Shown here in pieces: positions 1-13,300 of a stretch of DNA of 64,000 bases. Every line of letters starts with the position of its first letter. The stretch's first letter is position 1. Under the pieces are notes generated by a model, which ran no database searches, was not told the DNA's origin, and saw nothing but the letters and a program-made list of their open reading frames with translations. The position numbers and the translations under genes were made by a program. Origin of the DNA: Lytechinus variegatus (lineage: Eukaryota > Echinodermata > Echinoidea > Temnopleuroida > Toxopneustidae); assembly GCF_018143015.1 (NCBI RefSeq), contig NC_054741.1, positions 20,145,736 to 20,209,735 on the forward strand. The letters run 5' to 3'.

Positions 1-1790
1 TGACTGGTGTTCTGAATGAATAAACAACAGACCTCAACACCAGACAAGCTGTCTACTGAAGATGAGAGTCCCAACAGAGGTGCCCCCTGTCTGAGGTCCT
101 GGAAAAAATAACCAACAGACATCAATACTAGACAAGCTTTCTACTGAAGATGACATCCCAAACAGAGGTATACCCTGACTGGTGTCCTGACTGAATAAAC
201 ACCAGACCTCAACACCAGACATGCTGTCTACTGAAGATGACATCCCAAACAGAGGTATACCCTGACTGGTGTCCTGAATGAACACCAGACCTCAACACCA
301 GACGAGCTGTCTACTGAAGATGACATCCCAAACAGAGGTATACCCTGACTGGTGTCCTGAATGAACACCAGACCTCAACACCAGACGAGCTGTCTACTGA
401 AGATGTCAGTCCAAACAGAGGTGTACACTGACTGATGTTCTGAAAGAGTAAACACCAGACAAGCTGAAGATGAGAGTCCAAACAGAGCTGTACAATGGTT
501 GTTGTTCTGAATGAATAAACAACAGACATCAACACCAGACAAACTGTCTTCTGAAGATGACAGTCCAAACAGAGGTGTACAATGACTGATGTTCTGAATG
601 AATAAACACCAGACCTCAGCACAAGACAAGCTGCCTACTGAAGATGACATCCCAAACAGAGGTATGCCCTGACTGGTGTCCTGAATGAATAAGCACCAGA
701 CCTCAACACCAGACATGCTGTCTACTGAAGATGACATCCTAAACAGAGGTATACCCTGACTGGTGTCCTGAATGAATAAACACAAGACCTCAACACCAGA
801 CATGCTGTCTACTGAAGATGACATCCCAAACAGAAGTATATCCTGACTGGTGTCCTGAATGAATAAACACCAGACCTCAACACCAGACATACTGTCTACT
901 GAAGATGACATCCCAACAGAGGTGTACCATGACTGGTGCTCTGAATGAATAAACACCAGATACCAACACCAGACAAACTGTCTATAAGTTGACAGCTCAA
1001 TCATAGGTGTACCATGGTTGCTGTTCTGAACATATAAAATTCCAACACCACACAAGCTGACTACTGAATATGACAGCAAACAGAGGTGTACCCTGACTGG
1101 TGTTCTGAATGAATAAACAACAGACCTCAACACCAGACAAGCTGTCTACTGAAGATGAGAGTCCCAACAGAGGTGCCCCCTGTCTGAGGTCCTGGAAAAA
1201 ATAACCAACAGACATCAATACTAGACAAGCTTTCTACTGAAGATGACATCCCAAACAGAGGTATACCCTGACTGGTGTCCTGACTGAATAAACACCAGAC
1301 CTCAACACCAGACAAGCTGTCTACTGAAGATGACAGTCCAAACAGAGGTGTACCCTGACTGATGTTCTGAATGAATAAACACCAGACCTCAACACAAGAC
1401 AAGCTGCCTACTGAAGATGACATCCCAATCAGAGGTTTACCCTGACTGGTATCCTGAATGAATAAACACCGGGGAGCGTTTCATGAAAGGACTTGTCAGA
1501 CGTTTTATCCGACAAGTCCTGTTTTATCCGACAGTTACCATAGTAATAGTGTCTCTCAGCCAATCAGAATCAAGGAAAGATGTCAGATCTGACAACTTGT
1601 CGGACAAAAATGTTGATGAAACGCTCCCCAGACCTCAACATCAGACATGCTGTCTACTGAAGATGACATCCCAAACAGAGGTATACCCTAACTGATATTC
1701 TGAATGTACACCAGAAACTATCACCAGGCAAGCTGTCTACTGAAGATGACAATCTATTCAGAAGTGCACCATAACCAATTATAACATTTA
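1..1790. repeat. Minisatellite, 83-88 bp unit, about 20 copies
   Basis: Tandem units built on the core CTGTCTACTGAAGATGACA, followed by CCAAACAGAGGTATACCCTG and AACACCAGACCTCAACACC. Successive cores lie 83 bp apart (307 to 390) or 87 bp apart (718 to 805 to 892), the difference being a small AATAA-type indel. The block starting at 1094 repeats the block starting at 1 almost base for base for over 200 bp, including a divergent unit with GCCCCCTGTCTGAGG, so a ~1.09 kb higher-order duplication sits on the basic unit. Long open frames on the minus strand come from a unit length that is often a multiple of three apart from small indels, not from a gene. The array continues past the left window edge. 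Confidence 0.93.
1471..1629. mobile_element. MITE inserted in the minisatellite
   Basis: A 159 bp element with terminal inverted repeats GGGGAGCGTTTCATGA and TGAAACGCTCCCC, and an inner inverted pair (GGACTTGTCAGACG / GACAACTTGTCGGAC). It contains the CAGCCAATCAGAA block also seen in the copy at 21143-21273. Because it interrupts a repeated unit, the empty site can be read from neighbouring units as AAACACCAGACC. No transposase is present. Confidence 0.85.
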
Positions 1791-2282
1791 AGTACTTTAA
1801 ATTGCTACAAGAAAATGTATTTTGATCTTGAACGGGAGAGCAGCTTAATAATACAAATAAATTATTAACAGAATCAAAGATTTATTTTTCTATTATTATT
1901 TAGAAAACTCTTACTCATATCGGTATTATAATTGTTTTTTTTTTCAAAATAGTATCACGATTACCTCTGCCCTGCACTATTCGCTTACCATTTAAGCCCA
2001 TGTTAAATGCAGTGGCGTATCTATCAATAAAAACGGCAATCCGGGCAAGTGGTAAAATCGCACCCCTTCATCTTTCTAATATACTAAGTACACTAAACAT
2101 ACTCAGGGTTGTAATAAAAAAACGATTTTTATTTAAAAAAAAAAACGATTTTTATTAAAAAAAAAACTTTTTTTAAGTTTTAAAACGTTTAAAATCGTTT
2201 TAAAACGTTTTTTTTTTCAACGAGTGATGCAATTTTCTGTAAATCAATTAAACTATACATTAAATACAGCATTTTTTAGCTC
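1791..2282. other. AT-rich spacer with A/T-run inverted repeat
   Basis: No coding signal was seen. At about 2112-2215 there is a run of AAAACGATTTTT-type words that can fold on itself (ACGATTTTTA, TTTAAAACGTTT), which looks like a degenerate small foldback. Confidence 0.5.
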
Positions 2283-2885
2283 TTAAAGGGGAATCCAGCC
2301 TTGGCCATAAAATGTTGTGTTGGGAAGGAGAAAAATAAATTAAACAGAATGGTGAAAGTTTGAAAGAAATTGGACAAGCAATAAGAAAGTTATAGCTGCT
2401 TTAAAATTGAGATCACTAATACTATGTAGATTTCAAATTGGCAACTGGGTAAGTAAATTATGACAAGGGGCAAGGACAACTTTCCCATAGGCCATGTACT
2501 TTATTATCAGGGATTTGTGGTTTTCTCCTAAGTACCCATTCCCCCGGGGCAGTAATCTAAATATAACCCATGTAGTATATTGTTTCATGACCTCATGAAA
2601 GAAAAATATAATTTGAAATAAAACTTTTGGGAAAAATGACATTTTAGCCATAATATGTATTGGAGTACATGGAAGAGTAGTCCTTGCCTTACATCACTAT
2701 GACATCCCATATGCGGCCAATTTGAAATCTCCATGGGTATAGTGATTACCAATATTTACAACTTTTAAAAATTCATATCTTTCTTTTTGTTTGTCCAATA
2801 TTGTTCAAACTTTCACCTATCAACTTGTCTGATTTTTCTTTTCCTTATAAAAACAAGTTTTTATTTGGGTTGGATTCCCCTTTAA
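2283..2885. mobile_element. TTAA-flanked MITE, ~595 bp
   Basis: Terminal inverted repeats AGGGGAATCCAGCC and GGTTGGATTCCCCT lie between TTAA duplications at 2283-2286 and 2882-2885. The arms are inverted further in: GTGAAAGTTTGAAAGAAATTGGACAA on the left pairs with a diverged TTGTCCAATATTGTTCAAACTTTCAC-type stretch on the right. TTAA target duplications are characteristic of the piggyBac superfamily. Weak ORFs inside are not host genes. Confidence 0.82.
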
Positions 2886-4430
2886 GGGGTTGGGGGATAT
2901 GTTCAAAAAAGATATGACCACAATTATGTTAATGAATTCCCAACAGAAAAGTTCATATTTCCCCCCAAATTACTAAAAAAAATCATGGACATTGAATGCC
3001 TACAAAGAAAAGATAAGATTCCGTATATACCCATGCTTGCATCCCTAAAATAGTCTTGAACGATATGGCGTGGCCCTGTCGTGTCTATGGATTTATCATA
3101 GAAATATTTAGGGGGCCATTAAGGTACCCTGGGATTGTTAGGGTAAAGGCTTGCTAGCTGATTATCTTATACTGTTTAAAGTACTTTTCTTCATCTTTAC
3201 AAAAACAAAGTTTTACCTGCTTTATGTGTACCTCAAGAGTATGATGTCAGGTTTACAGTCTATTTGTAAAATATTATTGTGCTTGTGCAACACTTCCATT
3301 TCATTCAAATACTACTATTACATGTGCATGTATTTGAGCTCATTTTAAATAGTGTTTCTTTCCCTGTCCAAAAAGTGATCACAACACTCAGATATGTGTG
3401 TTATAATGAGAGTATTCTTAATATGGATTATGTGCACAATTGAACAGGGAGAAGAAGAACATAACAAAGCAATGGAAAAAGAAAGAACAAGAGAAAGAGG
3501 AGTGGTGTTGAAAAAGAGTTTTAATTAGAAGAAAATAATACACCACTTGAAAAAAAAATAACAAAAACCATAATATAGATTTCGAACATCAAATTTGCTA
3601 AACGAAAAAAAAAGGAAGCTGGAATTCACTTTCATAAACCAGGGATGTGTTAGAAAGGATGGGAATGTGTTTTAAACAGATGTTTCAACAATGACATTCA
3701 GATGTGTCAATACGAGGAACATTTCTTTTCAGGCGACAGTTTCTAGGAGCAACGAGATAAAGTCAGATTCCCATTGGCTTGTCCAGTTCTTAATGATAAT
3801 GCAAAAGTATATTTTGGGCATTACGGGTATAAGCGAACAAAAAGAACCAAAATTCGAATAATATTAAAAGTTAATTATCTCAGATTCACGCAAGAACACG
3901 CATAAATTACTGTACAAATTATGTTCATCATTATTTACATCTTTCATATTGAGTGAGCACTAAAATGGCGCAAATTGTCAGAAGATGCTGATATTAGTCA
4001 ATTCTATAAGTATAGTTTTTAAGGCTTATGGGATATCAAACCAACGTGGAGTGCTTTGTCAGTGATTAGAATGCCTTTGTATTCCGATATATTTTCAAAT
4101 GCATTGTGTCTGAGTTTCCTATCCTTTTTAACACACTGTCAGATCTTGGGACTGAAATTCCCAGTCTGGTAATAGATTTGGTTCTGCTTGAAACGAAAGT
4201 AGTTACCATTTGCAATAATCACACAATCATTCAATATCTATATGTAACATAAATTTAATTCAGAGCGACCAGCTCTATAAATGTACATATAGTTAAAGAA
4301 ATTGAATAATCAGAATTAAATCATGAATCACATGCATATCAACATAACATCAAACTGTATTCAGCAGTTAACATCAGCATGAATTAACCTATACTGAATA
4401 TGTTGCATTATTATTCATACAGACAATTTT
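2886..4430. other. No gene seen; AT-rich DNA
   Basis: I see no exon with matched splice sites and family similarity, and no clear element ends. Short ORFs here (for example near 3151-3348) are of low complexity and have no context. Confidence 0.5.
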
Positions 4431-4439
4431 AGAGCCCAA

Positions 4440-5290
4440 ATACAAGTGTTATTTTGTTGGTGCACTCGACCCACTTAAAAAGTTTGTTGAACTCGCCTAA
4501 TATTTTTTCCGAGGTGACACAATATTGAAAATATTGGACGACTAGAAGGGGAATTCCCGAAGTGTACGCACCACTCATCGCGCGCGCATGCAGTTTTCAA
4601 TGGCAATGAGCACTGTGTGTGGAACTGTGACTGCAGAGTGATGAACAATTCCTATTAAATTTTTTCTACAGAGGCTGCAGTAAATCTCTAAATGCAGAGA
4701 AAACCAACAACTGTTAGGAAGTTTGGAGTTATATTCGCTTTAATTTCATTTTATCCTATAATAATTTGAATATATTTTAGAAATTGAGGCACAGGAAATA
4801 CTATTTTTTTGCATGATAAATCGAGTGCGTAGCTTTAGGACCCCTTCTACATCGGGCGGCGAAATTAAGAGGTTTTCGAAAAACACGACGGGATTTTCGT
4901 ATTAGTGAGTTTTGTGATATTTTCTACTTGGTTAATGATCTTTAGAATGTTTGCCACAAATTAGTGAAATATAATTTGTTGAAATATTAAAATTGGGACA
5001 GTTTTTTATTGTTTGAAAACAAAGTGCGTAGCTTTAGGTCCCCCCATCATACAGCAGAGTCAGAGTCTCAGGGCGGGAGGGTAAGTTAAAAATTATTTGC
5101 TAAAATTCTCTGTATGAATAATAATCATAATACTGGATGTCCCATTTTTCGGTCAATACAAGGAAATATAGGACTCGCTTTGCAAAATATTGGACTCGTC
5201 TTCGACTCGTCCAATATTTATGCAAAGCTCGTCCAATATTTCCTTGTATTAACCTCAAGGCCATCCAATATTATATAAATATGTATCTAA
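4440..5290. repeat. Unclassified dispersed-repeat-like block
   Basis: The block has internal repetition: the phrase GTGCGTAGCTTTAGG followed by CCCC occurs near 4828 and 5026, about 200 bp apart. At its right end (5140-5270) inverted words CAATACAAGGAAATAT and ATATTTCCTTGTATT flank repeats of GGACTCG and CGTCCAATATT, giving a hairpin of about 100 bp. The CpG-containing words differ from the surrounding AT-rich DNA. I cannot assign it to a family. Confidence 0.5.
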
Positions 5291-5483
5291 TGAGAGTGAT
5301 TTATTTATATTTATTAATCAAGGCCTAATAATTTGGCATCCAAACGTGACAATATTTTTGGTTATTAATTCCACCAATTAAGTTTCATCAAAAGAGGGTT
5401 TATACTTGGATGAATACCTACACTGGACCGTAGTATATCTAATCTGGTTATAATTTAAATAGTTCAGAATAAGGACCCCTTCG

Positions 5484-5710
5484 ACATCATCAATGACTAT
5501 CGTTGGTCCGATGAATATAGTCGTCTAAGAGCGAACTGCGGTGGCTTCGACGACGCGAAGTAAAGCGAGCGAACTCTCGACGAAAAGCCAGTCCAGATTC
5601 GCGGACGAAATGATGGGGGCTGAGAGCCACAAGATTGCTACGATGAATCACAAGTCACGAACTCTGAGTTCGAGGATGAAGTACGAGCCCAGCTCGTCCC
5701 TAAAGAGAGT
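5484..5710. other. CpG-rich island, unassigned
   Basis: About 230 bp much richer in CG dinucleotides than its neighbours (GACGACGCGAAG, GCGAGCGAACTC, ATTCGCGGACG). A plus-strand frame reads for about 28 codons from 5477 before a stop, and minus-strand frames are also partly open. It could be a worn transposon leader or a small regulatory island. Nothing in it is recognisable as a conserved domain. Confidence 0.35.
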
Positions 5711-6325
5711 AAATAAATAACCATCTCCTAATAGACAAGGTCCAGTAATAACACTATAACTCTTCACAAGTCAGTTACGATATACTAGCTTGAATTCACT
5801 GAGCTACTTACGGAAAATAATGTAAAAACAAACTACGGTATCTTTTATCCCTAAATAGCAAAAGGAAATCTCTCTTCTCATAGAAGTATACTTCTCAGTT
5901 CAATGAATATTTACATCAACTATATCATATACAACATCAATAAACTGATCCTGGCTATTACTCTTGTTCAGTTCACAAGCCATATATCACATAACTATCA
6001 GTTTAAAATATATGGGAATCGTCATTGTCATTGAGCGTATAAACCAACAATTCTTCCATAATAAAATGTCTCATTTAGTAACATTTAATTACTTCATCTT
6101 TATATCATTACTTCATGTTTAGTTGGTTTCACAAAGTTTTCATTTATGAAATATGATTTACTATACAATACAACAAAGCATTTAATATTCTTTGCACTTT
6201 AGTGTTCAATACTCCAACATTAATCATAAGCAAAATAATTACTGAATTTCTGTTTTCTTTGAAAACACTAAGTTTTGCTTTTAATTACAATAATTAATTA
6301 TACCAATAAAATAGTGAACTTACAG
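5711..6325. other. No gene seen; AT-rich spacer
   Basis: Low-complexity AT-rich sequence with no exon, TIR or tandem array that I can support. Confidence 0.5.
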
Positions 6326-6505
6326 TTCTTTGGAACAGTCGTGCCTGGTGAGATGAGGGCAGATGTGGTGGCTTTACCTGGCCTGTGCTGCCTGGATCCA
6401 GCCTGCCAACGATGGGGATTAAGACTCCGCTGTGCCTGCACTACACAGCCTGCAACATACACCCAAAGTAATGGCCTACGAGAACCACACCCTCACACTC
6501 CAAGT
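6326..6505 (-). other. GC-richer block with an exon-like minus-strand segment
   Basis: Composition jumps here. On the minus strand an acceptor-like TGTATGTTGCAG is followed by a segment of about 75 nt, open in one frame, that ends in CCAG before GTAAAG. Translation of that segment has no familiar motif, and no partner exons are visible. It may be an exon of an unrecognised transcript or part of an old repeat. The plus-strand 77-codon ORF over the same block is probably its shadow. Confidence 0.25.
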
Positions 6506-7156
6506 TAAGACCAAATGTGGAAGGGTCTTCCTCTCCCGAGAATCAAACGATTTCTGATTTGCTTTTACTCAAACACCACTCCATCTTGACTCTCACAAAG
6601 ACAAAGTCATTAACATTCTCAATATTCCTCTGCTTTACTCTTCCACGCTGAACATATCCAATTAAAACTACTTAACTATCCAAGCTTTAATTTCACCTAT
6701 TCAAAACTCCCATCTCAAACATTCTCAACAGTCTTTTCCTCTCATACATAAAAAACAAACATCTATAGAATTTTAGAGCCCCATTGAACTTAACTAAATA
6801 TATCAAGTTAAATGACCCAATGCTCATGACCTAAGATTGTCAAGAAGTCAAAGTAAAATTCTAATCCTTACACCCCAGCGGGTTTGATCACTTACTTAAA
6901 GATACAGTTGATTGACTCTGGGACTATGACAAGAGTCAACCACCCAAATTCCTTTTATTATATACAAGCTGAATGGTTACTAGGGGTTAACACTAAATAG
7001 ACTTACAGTCGCATTGTGACACACACCCCTGCATAAACTAAGAAACCAAATGCAAGGAGAGAATCAATCTTATCAGAAGGAATGCAATGAGAGGAGCAAT
7101 ATAATACTCGTTTCACCAAAATCGGTTCATAGAATAATTAATGAAAGTTTGAAAAG
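6506..7156. other. No gene seen
   Basis: AT-rich sequence without supported exons or clear element boundaries. Confidence 0.45.
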
Positions 7157-7512
7157 TCCCGTTGTGCTTTCTATGGGGATCCTCGATTAGGCAAATATGC
7201 TTTGAAATGGGCTTATTTTGTGGACAACTCTCCATTTGTTTTGTACACATATTTTCAGATTTCCCCCTTTATTTTACATATTTCACATTATATCCTCCTG
7301 ACTTTGACATTATCTGTGAATTATAATACGTTATGGTCAGGAGGAGGCATGCTGCAATTTGAAAGATAACGGTGAAAATCTGAAAATTTGTGTACAAAAC
7401 AAATTGAGAGTTGTCCACCAAATCTGCCATTCTGAAGCATGTTGGCCAGTTTGAGCAAGGCGATATCACCTTTGGTATCTCCTTAATTTGAGGATCCCCA
7501 TAGCCGGGACCC
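7157..7512. mobile_element. Foldback MITE, ~350 bp
   Basis: Outer inverted ends CTATGGGGATCCTC (7171) and GAGGATCCCCATAG (to 7503), with a second inverted pair inside: GTGGACAACTCTCCATTTG at 7219 against an AATTGAGAGTTGTCCACC-type stretch near 7400-7421. The ORFs here are arm sequence read in frame. No clear target duplication can be fixed. Confidence 0.7.
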
Positions 7513-8557
7513 ACAGATAGTACAAGACTTTTTAAACGTCAATAACTTGCTTATTTCATACCCGAATTGATGAAACTTGTTTTAAATTGTTCCTCTCATT
7601 TTACTCTTTCAAATAGGATTTCTTCTTTTCTTAAGTTGTGGTTTCCTTTAACACCTAACCACATTTTAAAGACCCATGTTCGAGGAAGGAAAAATACATC
7701 AAGACAACCCGGATCCTTTCACACCGGGGGAGCTTTTCATGGGGTGTCTGGTCTGTGGTGCTCAATTACGAATTTACTCCCAGCCAATCAGAAGCGAGCA
7801 TTCTAGTAACTTGTGAAAGTTGTCGATGAACAGGCACTGGCAAGGAATGCTCCTTGTCCTTCTACACGCAGGATGTATTTTACAGACGTGGGAATTTTAT
7901 ACCATTGAGCATACACGTTGCGTGGATGGTGCATGTGTGCATGAACGAGTGTAAAGTTACTTTTTATAATAATTGGATCAAGAAAATAAATATGGTCAAG
8001 GGTGAATATATCAATAAGGTAAGACTGCTTATCTTGTAATTATCCATTTGTTGTTTGGTATATCATTTTAGCTTAAACTGATAACAGTCATGAATCTTGC
8101 CATGTGAAAATAACATCACGCGGCATCAACGCGGCCGAGGCTCTACGGTATTGTTTTGAACTGTATAATAATAATTTTAGATAAATACGTATTCCTTTTC
8201 ATTATCTGGTCGCATAGGTATCTTAAAATCCTCTGCTAATCTAACGACTGCATAATGGTGCATGTATATTATATTCCTTCGTAGTTAATTGTATAGGGCC
8301 AAGCATCGACATCCTTAACCTCAGATTTTTTATCAATATTACCACATGGATTGATCTGGAATCTAATTTACTTTTAGGCCTATACAATCTATACATAGGC
8401 TTAATATCATGTATATGATTAAGTATAATATTCACTGTATATTTCCCGCTTCAGAAAACAACATGCTTCCAATATTACAGCAAACATGATTATCCATTTC
8501 CCAAAGTCCATGGCAATTGTTTCCCTCGTCATTTTTTTTCAGAACTCATTACACCCC

Positions 8558-8595
<38 letters not shown>

Positions 8596-10313
8596 CCACG
8601 AAAAAAAGTAATGAACATCGCATTTATATACATGCGACTTTTTATAAATAGGAAAGGATGGAAGTGCAAACCATGGAGAAATAAGATTGACCATTCTCCA
8701 TTTTGCTGGTATTGTGTATTCGAGAAATAAAACTATGACGTTGTTGTTGAGCTTGACCCCTGACCCGCACACGGTCTACAGAAATCAGCCATTTATTGTT
8801 AATCGGAACTTCATTCTTATTTTGACCACACACGCACTCTCACTAATTCGACTCGATTCTCATTTTGTTTTTCTTCTGTAATACATTTTCATTTACTTAT
8901 TGATATTGTTTGCTCTGTATACTGTTGACAGGAGTGTAATTTGCTGCCTATTTGCACTGTTTTTCGGGAGGTTTTTTTTTTTAAATCATATTGAGGTTTG
9001 AACGCGTAAGCCTAAACTTGGCTTTGCGCCAGTTCATTCAGCGATCGCACAAATGTCATCCAATCAGGTGTGAGTATTTCATACACACCCCCAGGCGAGC
9101 CCACATACAACACACACACATTCCGGGAGTGCAGTGGTTTTAAAGGACATTTTCACGTTATAATAATACGCAATATAATATAAACGTAATGATAATAACT
9201 GAGCTTCAGTGCACTTTGATAGAATGGAACCTTTGATACTCATTATCCCATAAATGCAGTTGATGGCATAAATTCATTTTGATTAAAGATATACTTTGGA
9301 GTGTTTGTGACAGCGCTTACAATGAACTTTGAATAGTAATTGTCATAATGATATAAAAATAATCATTTTATTAATGATTGATTTCACCAGTTAACTGCAA
9401 GGCAGACTGTATACCTTGTAGAGTAAATTTACCACTTGACTGATAATGGGGTAGCCGGGGTTTAACTTAGGGAAGTTGCCCCCTGAAACCCTTTAAAATA
9501 ATTTCTTCATTAAAAGTGATCAATACGCCTATAACAAATTGGAAATAAGCCATCTCGGCTTTCATGGGCAATCCTGTCAAGGTATACACTTCTGTTCATA
9601 CTTTCTTGTACTTGTTCATAGTTACCAGACAAATAAAATCAATCAATCAATCAATACTCCCAAGTCAAAAGGGGTAGAAGGAAGTTAAAACGTTCTCAAC
9701 CAACTACTTTTAAACATTATCGTCAATATCCGCATTCCATTCTTTTAAAACAAATTTATTGTCAATTGTTTGTCAAGTATTATACTCAAATACTAATATA
9801 CCAAATTTATCCCCCCCCCCCCCCTTTCAATAGTTTTGCTCATACCACAAGGATTTTTCAAGAGCGTTTGGTTAGCGTCGCTCTCACTGCACAGAGTCCA
9901 TAAAAATTTTGTTTCGGTGAGCCAAATAATGCGGCGCCCTTTTTCTTTTCGATCAATAAAATACTAATTGTTCCTCGCATCGCAAGGATGAATGCATTGA
10001 ACAAACTCGCGACATCGGTCTTCTATTGTTAAAACCCTCTCCCGGTTTTTTTCATAAACCCTATGCTGTATATATTGCACCGGGCCACCGAGATATGTGC
10101 GAGTTGGAATAATGTTTTCAGCATCAACTTCTGAATTTTTAAACAGTCTGACAGGATTTCATAGTTTACTTGTGTGACAGCGGACCCGACAATAAGTGGT
10201 ATTATTAGGAAGATTTTTAAGGATGGTCGATCTGTTCATTCATCAGTAGGAACATAAGCTGACGAATTGAGAACCTTAATTTGTGTGTTTTAGATAAGCG
10301 AAAGTTTTGTGCA
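7513..10313. other. Gene-free stretch upstream of cytochrome b5
   Basis: Contains a partial copy of a short repeat near 7728-7835 (CCAGCCAATCAGAAGCGAG resembles the conserved core of the MITE at 1471), a CT/CA microsatellite, a (CAAT)n run near 9640 and a C14 tract near 9811. The last few hundred bases before 10314 are the expected promoter region of the cytochrome b5 gene, but I see no clear TATA box. Confidence 0.5.
8559..8597. repeat. Compound (CT)n(CA)n microsatellite
   Basis: A run of CT dinucleotides passes directly into CA dinucleotides over about 40 bp. It is a typical slippage locus and probably polymorphic. Confidence 0.9.
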
Positions 10314-13300
10314 ATGGCAACTGCAGAAACGAGTTCCTTTACAGCGGTAAGATACGCCTAACTGCAAAAGCAAGATTGTTTTTTAAAAGGCCCTTGTATG
10401 AGCTATATACACTTTTATATGCTTATTTATGTTTGTTATGTTTGCAGGTATATTCAATGTTTTCTGTAATTATGAAGTATATATGTTTTCTTAATATTAA
10501 ATAGTGTATGGATCTCGATCTGTTCATCCCAATTGTTGTTTTTTTTTCATACCGATAATTATCCTATTACTGTGACCTGCGGATCGAAGCCTTTTCCGAT
10601 TTCATTTTTAACTGTGATTCTATTCCATGCCATAAACTCATATGAACCTCGTATCCTCTCTACCCCGCCCCCTGAGCCTCGCACCTTATGATCTTGTGAT
10701 TATGCCTACTACAATTAAGAACCAGGGGCCGATTGCACGAAAGGGTCTTTCCAAGGACCGTCTTTCGTGTCGCCCATCTTTTATGATACGCTATAAGTGG
10801 GGTGTTTCTGAAATTTATGATAAAGAATAAAATTCGTTAGCTTGCTTTTAAATCAAATTTTATACAATTTCATGATATATCACATCATTTTATAAACAAA
10901 TATTTTGTTAATTTTAACGGACGAATGAAATATGTTTGCAGGTGATTTATTTAAAATGCGTTTCACATGGCGCATCATAAAAGATGGGCGACACGAAAGA
11001 CGGTCCTTGCAAAGACCCTTTCGTGCAATCGGCCCCATGAATCTACAAAGGCCTCACCCCCACACAAAATAGATCTATACAAAATACAATAAAGTATGCT
11101 TCGGTGCCCTAAACCCCTATAAAAAAATTCGTATTGGTACTACAATATAACGAATATAAAATATACCTGAGAAATGTCCAGGCGTATCAAAAATCAAATT
11201 ATCGGTGAACAATTCTACCGCCCTTTCACACGGTATATAAAATCGTAATTTGAATGATGATTCCAGTGAAAATAAGGCTAATTACGAATATTTAGCATGT
11301 GTCAAACCAAACTTGAACATGATTGGAATCACGAACGCTAATCACAGTCACGATTACAATCGCAGTCATTATTACGATGATTCAAGATTCACGTGTGAAT
11401 AGGCCCTTAGACATAATTGGATCCCTTTTGCCACCGTCTATAGGAATCGTTAATTAATCAAATTATGTAAATATTTGTCATTTTATTCTGACCCCTTACA
11501 GTCTGGTCCAAACAACAATAACGTTGATGATATCACTCAGTTTTCAATGAAGGAGGTGGCTCTACATTCAGATCGTGGTTCGTGTTGGCTTGTCATTAAA
11601 GATTTTGTCTATGATGTGACGTCATTTATTTCAGAGGTGGGTTTCACATTACAATAGCCCATTTAACACTTGTGATAATATGTCATTGCCTTTCACAAAA
11701 TATTTTTAATAACTTTTTTTCAGGCAATATTCCCCTGCACCTTGGTAAGCAAAACTTGAAAATCCATTAACTTTATCAGATTCTGATGAAATTTTCAGCA
11801 TTTCGTGTGGTGAATTCTATTACATCTATTTAGATGAAATTATTTTCAGCCCGGAGTACCCCTCATGTTAAAAATTAATATTTTGTACAGCAGATTATTT
11901 CATGACAATTTACATACGTAGCTGACCTTTCTTCTTGGCTATTCTGTTTTATTTTTCAGCATCCTGGCGGATGGGAAATCATTATGGAGAGGGCAGGTAG
12001 GCTATATAGGTTTTATTTTTTATATCACCCACCCCCGTGCACTTTCTGCTTCTGTTAGGTTGCGTGGGTGTCTCTGCCCCCCCCCACCCTCCCTCCCTCC
12101 ATCTTACTCTCCCCACTTCACTTTCCATCAATATTGGTAAAATTCCCTCTTCTACAAAGAATTCTTCCATTGCTACCTATTATCGTATTTACCATAAATT
12201 TTGATGCAAATGTTATATCAGTCACGACTATAATATGGTTTATAAAATAGTTTGTCCATGGGATCAAAATGCCCATAAATCTATTACCTGCAAGTTTGTT
12301 ATGAAGTTATTCGGCTATCAAGAATCGATCTGATATATATACATAGTATATCCTTTGCGAATGCAACTCTCTTTATCAAAAGGTACTGACGCAACTTATG
12401 CCTTCGAGGGGAAGGGTCATTCAGATGACGCAAAGAAGCTGCTAGCTGGCTTTATGATCGGTCAATTGAATACGGTAAGATTTTTTTTTACCTATTGATT
12501 CACAGAAATTATTTTGAAGAGAGAGAGAGGCAAACAAAACGGTCCGCATCCAAAGACACGTTGATTCACTACAAGGTACAGTACTACTTCCCTGTGTAAC
12601 AAAAAAAAAGGAAACTAATTTGAAATATCGGTTGTGGATCCAGGGGGGGCATGAAAATGGAAAAAAGACATTTGGAAAATTGTTTACAAGAATAAATGTC
12701 CCAACCCCCACACCTCCTCTGCTGGCGTCATGGGACGTGAGTGGTTGAAATTAATGACTTTATTTAAATCATATAATTTTTGCTTGTCCCTTGTAAAAAA
12801 TAAATAACGGGGAAGATGCAAATATCTTTGAGCTCTATATCTTCTCTCTTTTGCTTTTCAGAAAATGTTTGAAGAAAAGGTGACCCTTTTGGGGGACACA
12901 TCCATGATATTTTATTCGTCCACTTCGTTCGCTTGTAATAATAATTTCTGCCTCTTTCCCTTAAAATGGTAGGCTCATTACTCCAGGCTGAACATGGAAA
13001 AATTAATTTAAATATGAAATACCATTGTAGGTCAAGCATGTACAACTCCATAATGTTAAAAAACAAATGTGACAGGATTTATATCGACGTGATTTATGCG
13101 TCTCCATCTCAGTGTTGGTGCGCCCCCCCCCCCCCCTCCCCATTACAATAATTTCAATTGATTCAAACAATGTGGTTAAGAGGCTGTAAATATACGCATG
13201 GTTTTGGTAATATTTTTAGTAGACTTTTTAATGTTTACCTATTTTCTGCACCCCCTCTTCTCCTGCTCTAATTCCTCCTTCCTCTTCTCATTCCTCCTCT

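Noticed and set aside
375-1133. 252-codon minus-strand ORF and other ORFs in 34-1423
   Set aside because: They read the minisatellite in frame; the repeating MSSSVDSMSGVEVWC-type peptide follows the DNA repeat, with no start context or splice structure.
1-1790. Possible CRISPR array
   Set aside because: Units are head-to-tail repeats of 83-88 bp without unique spacers, and the genome is eukaryotic.
12862-12879. 18-nt micro-exon (KMFEEK) in cytochrome b5
   Set aside because: It has an excellent acceptor but leaves phase 0, which would put a stop at the start of the anchor exon; the 46-nt segment at 12691 fits the phase better.
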